Assembly: GCA_963555705.1 (NCBI GenBank)
Contig: OY743184.1
Coordinates: forward strand, 29,544,639-29,608,638
Length of the DNA: 64,000 bases
Source of the DNA: Ligustrum vulgare
Taxonomy: Eukaryota; Streptophyta; Magnoliopsida; Lamiales; Oleaceae
Direction of reading: 5' to 3'
The notes under the pieces are model-generated. The model was not told the origin of the DNA and ran no database searches. It saw only the letters and a list, made by a program, of their open reading frames with translations. This document shows positions 35,515-45,824 of this stretch, one piece after another. The position numbers and the translations under genes are program-made. Every line of letters starts with the position of its first letter. Position 1 is the stretch's first letter.

Positions 35515-36122
35515 TGTCTCTAAATCCAATTATTTAGTATTCCAGTTCTTTTTCTTTTATTTCCAGTTATTAATCATTCAAAAAAAAAATATTTCCATTC
35601 CAATTCGTGTTTCTTGAAATTTCTCCAGAAAATTCAAGATTTGCCAATTTCTGTTTTTCTTGTTCTTGATTATTCTTATTGAATAGGATACAAAAACAAA
35701 AAACAAAATAACAAAAAAAAAGAAGAAAAAAAGATAGTTGTTGATTTGGACAAGAAATCAAGAAAATAATTTTGGGCAAATCTTTCCAACAAATCCTTAT
35801 TTCCATAAAATTCTTTATTCTTGTTTCCATAAAACTCTTCTTGCAATAGAATTCTTGTTTCCATAATTTCTTTCTTAAATTTCCTAATTCCAATATTTTC
35901 CATCAACTTTCCTTATTTACACTTTGGGGTTTATTCCACAAGGACCAAATCCGTGACTAGTTTGGTGGGTTCTTTGAGAACGTGGGAAAAAAAGGGAATA
36001 GAGAGGAAAAAGACAGAGTGGTGAGATTAATAGAGGGAAAAAGCCAAATTGAGTGATACACGAGCGATAAAACACGTGAGGATCTTTATTTAATTTTTTT
36101 TCTCTTTTCTTTATTACTAACC

Positions 36123-39100
36123 ATGTCACAGAAGGAAGTTTCGTCAACGGAAAAGGATCTTCAAGATTTCAAAATGCTTGCAATGGTGGAGGAACGTTTT
36201 GCAAAATTTGAGGCAAGGTTGGATGCCAAGTTGGAAGCAAAATTTGGTCCACAATCCGGCGTGAATGAGGAAAGGGCTAATAATCCGGGGGAGACACGAG
36301 GTGCGGGAAATGTTCAACCACGTCAGGAACAACCGCGCAATTTTCCTAATTTATGGAGACCACTAAGGTATGACTTCAACCCACAATTTAGAGCTAGGAC
36401 TGAACGTGTTGAGGTTGTTGATAGTGATGAGGATAGTGGTGATTTATCTATTACTAGTGTTGGTAAGAGACGAGACCGGGGAGAAAGACGTGATAGGGGA
36501 TATAGGCGTGATCGTAGGGATGATGTAGTTGGACATATTGGTAATATAAAAATGTCCATTCCCTCGTTTCAAGGTAAAAGTAATCCGGACGTTTATTTTG
36601 AATGGGAAAAGAGGGTAGAATTGATTTTCGATTGTCATAATTATTCTAAATCTAAAAAGGTTAAATTGGCAGTCGTAGAATTTACTGATTATGCTATAGT
36701 ATGGTGGGATCAATTGGTAACTAGTAAAAGGAGAAATGGGGAGAGGCCTATTGAAACTTGGGATGAGTTGAAGGCCCTTATGAGAAAACGATTCGTGCCT
36801 GGACATTACTATAGGGATCTCTACCAAAAATTACAAACCCTTTCCCAAGGTAGTAAGAGTGTGGAGGATTACCATAGGGAGATGGAGGTTGCCATGATTA
36901 GGGCAAATATAGAGGAAGACCCCGAGGCTACCATGGCTAGATTTTTAAATGGTTTAAATCGAGATATTGCTAATGTTATTGAATTGAAGCATTATATCGA
37001 TTTGGAGGAGATGCTTCACATGGCCATGAAAGTGGAGCGACAATTAAAAAGGAAGGGAACTTCCAAATTCTCTACCAGTTCCAATTCTTTTGGAAGGTCT
37101 ACATGGAGTGGGACTTCTAAAAATGAAGGGATTGTGCAGAAAAATAAATTTGAGGCACTAAAGGGAAAAGTAGAGCCACCAAACAAAGGTAAAATTGCTT
37201 CTGATTCTCAAACTCCTAGGACTAGGGATATTCGTTGTTTTAAATGTTCGGGTTTAGGACATATTTCTTCACAATGTCCAAATAAACGAATATTAGTTTT
37301 GCGTGATGGGGTATTAAGTTCGGAGGATGAGAAAGGGGGGGAAGTGGAGGATGAGTATAAGGATATGCCACCTCTAGAGGATGTTAGTGAAAATGATGAT
37401 GCGGACTATGCAGTAGCTAAATCACTTGTCACTAGGAGAGCCCTTAGTACTCAAGTTAAGGTGGAAGAGTCGGGTGAGCAGCGAGAAAATATATTTCATA
37501 CTAGGTGCTTTGTGAATAACAAGGTGTGTAGTTTGATAATAGATGGGGGTAGTTGTGCGAACGTTGCTAGCACTACTCTAGTAGAGAAATTGTGCCTACC
37601 TATGCTAAAACACCCTAGGCCATATAAGCTACAGTGGTTAAATGAATCGGGCGAGATTAAGGTAAATAAACAGGTGGTAGTTGATTTGGCGATTGGGAAG
37701 TATGAAGATAGCGTGGTTTGTGATGTGGTACCCATGCATGCGGGGCACATCTTGTTGGGCAGGCCATGGCAATTCGATAGGAAGGTTATTCATGATGGAT
37801 TTAAAAATAGGTATACCTTCACTAAGGATGGGAAAAATGTCAAACTAATGCATTTGTCACCTCAACAGGTCTATGAAGACCAACTGAAATTAAAAAGTGA
37901 GGAAGAGAGAAAGAGGATCGGGACCACGATCCCGGAAAAAGGAGAGTTGTGTGAAAAGCCGAGAGTTGGGACCACGATCCCAGAAAAAGGAGAGGGTGTG
38001 AAGAGTGCCAGTAAAAGAGAGAAAACAAAGGTAAGCTTCTACGCAAAACAGAGTGATATCACCAAAGTTATTTCTACAAATAAACCTGTGATTTTACTAA
38101 TGTACAAGGAATCTCTCCTTGTGCTCGATGAAGCTAACCACTCCCTCCCCAGTTTAGCTGTGTCTCTTTTGCAGGAATTTGCAGATTTATTTCCCGAGGA
38201 GATTCCGAGTGGGCTGCCGCCAATTCGAGGGATTGAACACCAGATTGACTTCGTGCCAGGAGCGGTCATTCCAAACAGGCCAGCTTATAGGAGCAATCCA
38301 GAAGAGACCAAGGAGCTACAAAAGCAGGTTGAAGAGCTGCTGAAAAAGGGCTATGTTCGGGAAAGCATGAGCACATGTGCAGTACCAGTTCTGTTGGTAC
38401 CCAAAAAGGATGGGACTTGGAGGATGTGCGTGGACTGTAGGGCAGTCAACAATATTATGGTAAAGTATCGCCATCCCATACCTAGACTTGATGACATGCT
38501 TGATGAACTTTATGGTGCTAGTATTTTTAGTAAAATAGACCTTAAGAGTGGTTATCACCAAATTCGTATGAAAGAAATCACGAATGGAAAACCGCCTTCA
38601 AAACCAAATATGGTTTATATGAATGGATGGTTATGCCGTTCGGCCTCTCAAATGCACCTAGCACTTTTATGAGATTAATGAATCATGTCTTGCGTGCTTA
38701 CATTGGTAAATTTGTCGTGGTATACTTTGATGACATTCTGGTATGTAGTAAGAACTTAGGTGATCACATTGAACATTTAAGATCTGTTTTGGAAGTTTTG
38801 AAAACTGATAAACTATATGCTAATTTTAAAAAGTGTACTTTTTGCATGAAAAAGGTAATTTTTCTTGGTTTTGTCGTTAGTTCTAAGGTGTTGAGGTAGA
38901 TGAGGAGAAAATTCGTGCTATTAAAGAATGGCCAACTCCCAAAAGTATTACGGAGGTTAGGAGCTTCCACGGGTTGGCTGGGTTTTATAGGAGGTTTGTT
39001 AAAGATTTTAGCACACTTGCAGCACCACTAACAGAAATAGTCAAGAAAAGTGTAGGATTCCATTGGGGGGAAGCACAAGAAAATGCTTTTAAAATGCTTA

Positions 39101-40703
39101 AGGATAGGTTATGTTCTGCACCGGTTTTAGCTTTACCTAACTTTAACCAAACCTTTGAGATTGAATGTGATGCATCAGGAATAGGTATTGGAGCTGTTCT
39201 TATGCAGGAAAAAAGACCGATTGCATTTTTCAGTGAAAAGCTGAGTGGGGCAGTCTTGAATTATCCTACCTACGACAAGGAGCTTTATGCTCTTATTCGT
39301 GCCTTGGAAACATGACAGCACTATCTGTGGCCAAAGGAATTCATTATACACACTGACCACGAGTCACTGAAACACCTCAAGGGACAAGGTAAGCTAAACA
39401 AAAGACACGCCCGTTGGATGGAATTCATTGAGACCTTTCCATATGTCATTCGCTATAAGCAAGGTAAGGAGAATGTGGTAGCAGATGCCCTTTCTCGCAG
39501 GTATGTTCTCTTAACTTCTTTAAATGCGAAGTTGCTTGGGTTCGAATATATTAAAGGTATGTATGCTAATGACCCTAATTTTTCTACCATTTATGCTTCA
39601 TGTGAAAAAGGTGCAATTGATAAATTTTATAGGCCTGATGGCTATTTGTTTAGGGAAAGTAAACTTTGTGTGCCTAATTGTTCTATGCGTGAATTGCTTG
39701 TGCGTGAGGCTCATGGTGGGGGGTTAATGGGGCACTTTGGTGTTTTTAAGACATTAGAAACTTTACAAGAGCATTTTTATTGGCCTAAAATGAAAAGGGA
39801 TGTTCACCATATTTGTGAAAGATGCATAACTTGTAAACAATCTAAGTCTAGAGTCTTACCACAAGGTTTGTATACACCTTTGCCCGTACCTAATGAACCT
39901 TGGGTAGATATATCTATGAATTTTGTGTTAGGTCTGCCTAGGACAAAAAAAGGTAAAGACTCGATATTTGTGGTGGTAGACAGGTTTAGCAAAATGGCGC
40001 ATTTTATTCCTTGTAATAAAACTGATGACGCAACTAACATAGCGGACCTATTCTTTAGGGAAGTTATAAGACTCCATGGGGTACCTAGGAGTATTGTGTC
40101 TGATAGGGATGTTAAGTTCCTAAGCTACTTTTGGAAAGTCTTGTAGGGGAAAATGGGTACTAGATTGTTATTTTCTACTGCATGTCACCCGCAAACTGAT
40201 AGTCAAACCGAGGTAGTTAAAAGGTGTGGGTGCACTTGCGAAAGGAGCGATTCCCAACCCAAAGAAAATCTAAGTTGCAGCCAAGAGGCGATGGACCTTT
40301 TCAGATCCTTGAAAAGATAAATGAGAATGCATATAAGCTCGATCTTCCAGGTGAGTATAATGTGTCTGCTTCTTTTAATGTTGCTGATCTTTCTTTGTTT
40401 GATGCAAGTGATGATTCGAGGACGAATCATTTTCAACAGGGAGGGGATGATGAGTTCCTGAGTGGCTCGACGAGCATTGACCCGTTGCACGTGCCCGTAG
40501 GACCCATAACGAGACAAAGAGCCAAAAGAATCAAGCAGGCAATGCAAGGATTCATGCAAACGTGGATGGACAAGTGCTCTAGTGCAAAGACTTCATTTAC
40601 GTTGCATAAGAATGTGGAAGAGGAGCCAAAGTTATTGCAATGCATTTGGATCAAGGAAGAACAAGAAATTGGGCAGCAGCTGAGTCACGGCCGTAAAGAC
40701 TGA
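36123..40703 (+). pseudogene. Element B gag-pol polyprotein, broken
   Basis: The ATG at 36123 opens a frame of 849 codons through gag (CCHC knuckle at about 37233-37277), protease (IIDGGSCANV) and the first part of RT. A one-base loss near 38573 shifts frame; RT resumes at 38627 with YFDDILV. The shared one-base loss near 38886 and the shared TGA at 39313-39315 (Trp expected) follow. Integrase has its HHCC finger, but the first catalytic Asp is Asn (39919-39921), TAG replaces Trp at 40144-40146, and about 350 bp after GAGGTAGTTAA (near 40218) is missing. The tail crosses the polypurine tract into the LTR and stops at 40703 after SHGRKD. Confidence 0.9.
40437..40447 (+). other. Element B polypurine tract
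   Basis: CAGGGAGGGGA immediately precedes the 3' LTR start TGATGAG. It is identical to element A and is also coding. Confidence 0.88.
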
Positions 40704-41350
40704 AATCACGGCCGTAACGGATTCACGGCCGTAAAGCCAAAATTACGGCCGTAACACTACAATGGAGAAATTATGCAGAAGAGGACTTACGGCCGTAACC
40801 CACATCTTCACGGCCGTAAAGAGTTTGGTAGCTTTTAATTCAGAATGTTGATTACGGCCGTAAATGGTATTGTCACGGCCCTAACAAATGTTTTCAATTT
40901 TAATCCGTAGCTTGCTTACGGCCGTAAACTCATAAGTCACGGCCGTAACTTAGGTTCCGAATTTTAAGACAATGTTAGGCGTTTAGTTTATTTTGCAATT
41001 CTAGTTTATTTAGGTTTCTTTTTTTTGTTAGCAGATATGTGGCTTTATTCAGCATTGTAAAGACAACTTTTATTCTTGAGATTAATGATATTGAAGGTGA
41101 GATATTCCCTTATATTTTCTTCGTGTTCTCGTCGAACAAATTAAACTTATCAAAGGATTTGAAAACCTTTGTGGCGTTCCCCCTTTGTGGTTCTTATCTC
41201 CGCATCGTAACGGGTTTTGGGTTTAATATACCCATAGTTCTTGCGTCGTGAGGTCGGGGTTGCATTGTTACCGTCTACTATCTTGGATTTTAGAGCTTTC
41301 CGGCGTTTAATTCCGCGTGTTCTTGGTGATCCCCATAACGGATCACATCA
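40448..41350 (+). repeat. Element B 3' LTR
   Basis: 903 bp, intact. It begins with the polyprotein tail, then the palindrome array (cores from 40689 to 40944), then the altered TATA region GCAGATATGTGG at 41031-41042, and ends GGATCACATCA. Confidence 0.93.
40685..40948 (+). promoter_or_regulatory. Paired palindrome array in element B 3' LTR
   Basis: Ten copies of TTACGGCCGTAA or TCACGGCCGTAA have GGCC cores starting at 40689, 40710, 40727, 40747, 40791, 40812, 40856, 40877, 40920 and 40941. Gaps are 21, 17, 20, 44, 21, 44, 21, 43 and 21. The 5' LTR of the same element has the same series. The first copy overlaps the last codons of the polyprotein. The array ends about 90 bp upstream of the TATA position. 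Confidence 0.78.
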
Positions 41351-41492
41351 GTTTGGGTTAAAATCCTATCGTCTAATTTAAATATTGTTTCTTGTGTTTA
41401 ATCTGAATTAAATCTTTCCTAAGTTTTTATTTTCGTTATTCAGCGTTTTCGTCGAGATTCACGAGTGGGATCGCGTTATCTAGTATCAGAGC
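41351..41492 (+). mobile_element. Family C LTR, right part, with primer-binding site
   Basis: This is the continuation of the LTR interrupted by element B. It ends near 41480 and is followed by TAGTATCAGAGC (41481-41492), one base from a tRNA-Met-type primer site. The internal region is lost soon after. Confidence 0.65.
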
Positions 41493-41645
41493 TTGAATCT
41501 AAATCAGATTCTTGCATTTTCTTATTTTTCTTGATTCTTGTGTTCTTCGTGCCAGCAAACCTTTTCAGCTAAGGACATCCCGATTAACAAGCGAGCCTTT
41601 AATAGCATAAGTCAACACTTCCTCATCACTACTACTAGCCCCAGT

Positions 41646-42190
41646 ATCCTGTAACGACGAAAACGGAAATAAAAACCTAGGAAAGATCTAAATCAGATTA
41701 AATATAAGAAACAATAATTAAATTAAACGATAGGATTCCAATCCAAACCTCACGACGCAAGAAATTGACGATGCAAATGAAAGAACTAGAATTGTTGAAC
41801 GCCACAAGGATTGCCAATTCCTTGATAAGTTTAGGGTGAACGCCACAAAGATTTAATTTTTGATAAGTTCTAAACAAAAGAAAATAACTCAACCTTTTCA
41901 ACAAGAGAATATTCTCTCAACAATATCAATAAACTCAAATTGTCTTTACAATGAATGAAAAATGATAATATAAGGTAAAACTGACCCAAAGCTAATCCTA
42001 GCCTCAATTTAGGCTCAAATTATAGAAATAAATAATTAAAAACGGAAAAATAACAAATTACGTGAAAATCCGGAAAAATAGGGTTACGGTCGTGAAGAAC
42101 TAATTTATGGCCCTAATGAACTTCTGTTTAAGACTTACGGCCGTGACGACAGGACTTACAGCCGTAAGGATTTGCTGAAAATCTTCGTTT
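41646..42190 (-). mobile_element. Family C LTR fragment in inverted orientation
   Basis: On the minus strand this matches the 30870-31318 plus 41351-41440 LTR, including the TATTGTCTTTACAATGAATG-equivalent block. It has palindrome cores at 42088, 42109, 42139 and 42160 (pairs of 21 and 21 bp). It is truncated at both ends. Confidence 0.7.
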
Positions 42191-42229
42191 GATTCAGGAG
42201 GTACGGTGAAATATCAAGAACAATACCAT

Positions 42230-42660
42230 GATTTGGGACGAATCATCCTGAAGGAGGAGGGAATGGTATGAATCATGGTGGGCTTGACGAAAAGAACTTC
42301 AAATCAAGTGAATCAAAACTTTAAGGACATGTTCAAAGGGCTTCAATTCAATAATGTCATGTGGGAAGAAGATTGGAGGCAAAATTATGGTCAAAGAAAA
42401 TTTGGGATGAAATTGGCAATAAAAAACCCGTAGAGATTGTGATCCAGATTTTTAATCAGAGATTGAAGCTTAGTTTTAGTATAGAATACGTCCAGATTTG
42501 GGAATAGCTATTTCTAGAATAATTGTAGATCTTTGAGTCTTCTTTTCAACATACTTTGAATCAGCATGTCGGTAAAGAAAGTTATGACCAAAATACCAAG
42601 AGAGCGTTCTGCTGAGGAAAGTGAAGAAATTATGCAGTCGGGCTATTACAGCCGTAATAA
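42230..42660 (+). mobile_element. Family C pol tail and LTR start fragment
   Basis: GGGACGAATCATCCTGAAGG and the following purine-rich GGAGGAGGGA mirror the pol tail and polypurine tract of elements A and B. A short open tail (...NHGGLDEKNF...) continues to a stop near 42330, as in those elements. One palindrome, TTACAGCCGTAA, remains at 42646-42657. Confidence 0.55.
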
Positions 42661-42664
42661 TTTG

Positions 42665-43275
42665 TGAGTCGTGACCAAATAATTTGATAATATGTGATTG
42701 AGAAATAAGTCACGACTAATTAATTTGATAAAATGTGACATCTAATGTGATTGTGACCATAATTTGTGTGTTATTATTGTGACCTTATATTCTATAATAC
42801 TGTGACTTTAATATATTTAATTAATAAACTTTATTTTATTATTTAAATTTAATTAATTTCTAATTAAGATTTGATTTTTGAAATTTTAAACCATTTTTTC
42901 TTACATTTAAAATTATATCTTCTAACCACCTTAATCGTATATTGTTCCCTAGTTAAAATTAAGGGCATGAACCTATGTATAAATGTAGTTATATTATCAC
43001 AATAATTTTCACTTTTACACATCATAACTGAAATTAAATTACGTAATTTTTTCTCGCTGTAGTAATTATTTTCCCAACCTTTCTCTCTCTCTCTCAAAAT
43101 ATCATGTTTTCATGCTTTCAATGCGAAAAAATATTTTGAAAAAATAAGTTATTTTACGTTAAGAGAAACAAGTGCTAAAATGAGTAAGGATCGAGAATCT
43201 CAATTGCAACTATAATGTGATGCAAGAAATAAAAGCTTTTTGTAAATATAATTGCCCTATTTTTGGGAAGACACC
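42665..43275. other. AT-rich intergenic sequence
   Basis: No gene seen. It contains short repeats of GTGAC/TTTGATAA and a CTCTCTCTCTC run at about 43083. Confidence 0.4.
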
Positions 43276-43283
43276 ACGAAAAT

Positions 43284-44720
43284 TAGGGGTGGACAAAAAA
43301 AATCAGAATCGATATGGCCGAATCAGAACCGTATGTTACATCTCTACCTCATTGTAACATTTAACTTCACACTTGAAATAAAATTTTTAGTAAATGAAAA
43401 TAGAATGAGACTAACTTGTTAATAAGCGAATTAATTAAATATTTAAATACAAATATAAAACAATTAATAATAATGCATTTAAAAATCATAATTCATTCCA
43501 CAAGTTAACTATACAAATTTATCTTGTTTCTTATATTTTGGTTTATGAATATCTTATGTTTCATGGAGAATCTTAGCCCTTGTTCTCTTTGCTGTTTTGA
43601 GGTCGTTTTCTGTTTTTATTTTCGAAAACGCTAAAAACGCGTTCTCTTTACCATTTTCGAAAATGCATTTTGGAAAACAAAAAAAAAAAAATTGTATACA
43701 AAACGGAAAACGCCCGAAACATCGTTTTGGACGTTTTGTGTGTATTTCGACAAAAAATGTCCAAAACGCGGAAAACGCGTTTTGGGAATTTTTTTTTTTT
43801 TTATAGAATTATCTTAACTTAGAACTAAACTTAATATATATTTTTTATTTTTTTAATTTTTTTATTATTTTTTTTAGAATTATCCTAGGTTGGAACTAAG
43901 TCTAAATAAAGAATTTTTTTTTTTTTTTTCTAGAATTATCCTAACTTGGAACTTAGTTTAAATAAAGTTTTATTGAATTCAATATCAACATTACAAAAAA
44001 AAAAATGAGAATTCTTGTTGTTATATTTCAAAAAATTCAATGATAAATGGACTTTGGTGGTTTTGAAAGAACTTGCATTTTCTGGATTTTAATAGAAGTA
44101 GAGATTTCTCAAGTCCCGAACCTGACCAAGCTGTGTTAATATAGACTCTTAATGCTCACATTAGTGTGTTGCATGTAACCATATTTTTAGTGTATTGTGA
44201 AAGGAAATTTGAGTTGGAGTTAGTAGTATTCTGCAAGCAAATTAATTAAAAATAGTTTAAATAGTGTTCTGCAAAATTTCAAACAGAACGTGTTTTCCAG
44301 CTTTTCATTTTCAAAAACAGTTTTCAGAAATGACAAACCAAACGCGTTTTCAGCAAATTTGAAAACAAAAATGAAAACACAAAACACAAAACATTTTCGA
44401 AAATGAAAATACAAAATAAAATACAAACAGAACGCCACCTTATACTTTCTTCGAGGTGAATGGATTTTCGAAATCATTGATCTTGGTATATTCAGTAGAA
44501 GTTTATTTCAGATTATTGGCTCCCTTCTTGATGCCTGATACTCCTCGATAAGACCCTTGAAAAAAAATTATTATTGTAGAACCGAATTATAACCTAAACC
44601 GAATGGTTTGGTTCTTGCGATTCAACGAAATCAAATGGTTCCATTTTACAAGAATTAAAAAATATGATTCAGTTCCGATTCTTGAGATACCCGAATCAAA
44701 CCACCTAATGCCCACCCCTA
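43284..44720. mobile_element. Non-autonomous hAT element
   Basis: The ends TAGGGGTGGACA and (inverted) TAGGGGTGGGCA are flanked by identical 8-bp repeats ACGAAAAT at 43276-43283 and 44721-44728, the hAT duplication size. Its 1437 bp have no transposase. Subterminal blocks rich in CGATTC/GGTTCCG-type sequence occur at both ends. The interior (43580-44450) is full of GAAAACG and CGTTTTC stretches that partly pair. Confidence 0.85.
43803..43975. repeat. Three-copy TAGAATTATCCTAACTTGGA repeat inside the hAT element
   Basis: Three imperfect direct copies start at about 43803, 43876 and 43932. Each is preceded by a T-tract of 9 to 18 bases. Confidence 0.75.
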
Positions 44721-44728
44721 ACGAAAAT

Positions 44729-45820
44729 TGTTAATTACACCATATTATAAATACACATTACTTAAATGGTTTTTTTTTTTTTTTTTTTGTAATTACACTT
44801 CATCTATTGTAATATACACTCAACTCATTTAATTGAAAAAGAAGAAAAAAAATATTAGAAGCAAGCGACTTATCAATTCATTGATCTAATGTAGTCTTCT
44901 CCAAATCCTCCCCACCCGTTGTCTTCCAAGTTCCAACCCCACTCCTCCACAGTACCAAAATTCAGAGTATCAATGGACAAACCAGCACAACCCCACCCTC
45001 ACCCCTTTTGTCTTCTCCAAACCAAATCAAACCACGACAACTCCATCCCACCCCCACGCCAACCCCCAACCTCGCGCTCAATCCCAAAATTCAAAGTCTA
45101 ACCGAAGGCCATGGAATAATGCTTCCAAATTTTTACAATAACACATAAAACTTCATTCACCTTTTAAGCTGAGTTTTTTACAAAAATTCTTTAATTTATG
45201 CCCTAAAATGCTTTAGTTCAATTCTCCACTCATCAATCTTACCCCTTAATACAGAGTTTGAGCGTTGAATTAATTTATAAATATTTGGTGTAAAATAAAT
45301 ATTTGGTTTAGAGTTTGAGGCATAGAATGAAGCTTTTTCCATTTAAGGATTTTATTTTGGTGCAAGTAAATATTTGGTTTAGAGTTTTACTTTTTATTTA
45401 TGGAGTATTGTGAATATAATACGCAGTGTTTTTATTTAAACGTGTGCATGTGTGTGTGTGTGTGTGTGTGTGTAAATTAAAGGGTTGTTTCTGTCATTTT
45501 ATTTGTTAACCTTCAAGTAAATAAAAAATAATTTGAAATGTGGTGTGAATAAAAATTTTCCCCTTTCTAATAAACTATTTCGTACCTAAGTTACTTTAAT
45601 ATACATTAATTAATTAATACATAACCTGTTGATGAAGCCAGAAACCAGACACGATCCACAGTACATGGCTGAAGAATTTATGAAGTAGAAGGTCACGAGG
45701 GCAAACGACTAGTTATTTATTCCACCTCCACCCACACAACCAAGCAGCAGTTTCAAGGGGAAATGTACCAAGAGCTACGGATAACTAACTACCGAGAGGA
45801 AAAGACAACAATCCGTAAAG
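44729..45820. other. Intergenic region downstream of the RNF10-like gene
   Basis: No gene supported. It contains a (TG)n run at about 45448-45473 and a CCACCC-rich stretch (44905-45070). Its last part should include the 3' untranslated region of the minus-strand gene that ends at 45825. Confidence 0.5.
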
Positions 45821-45824
45821 TTTC

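Larger units (their letters stand above)
31319..41350 (+). mobile_element. CRM-like chromovirus (Ty3/gypsy), element B, with nested solo LTR
   Basis: LTR pair 31319-35499 (interrupted) and 40448-41350, flanked by GTTTG at 31314-31318 and 41351-41355. Internal order is PBS, gag, PR, RT, RNase H, INT, PPT. It is the same family as element A in opposite orientation. A family D solo LTR occupies 32077-35421 within the 5' LTR, and about 350 bp of integrase is deleted. It inserted into a family C LTR, giving three levels of nesting. Confidence 0.92.

Noticed and set aside
40685..40948. CRISPR-like array of short spaced repeats
   Set aside because: Repeats are 12-bp palindromes with 9-bp and 32-bp spacers shared between LTR copies, in a plant retrotransposon. 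There are no unique spacers and no cas genes.
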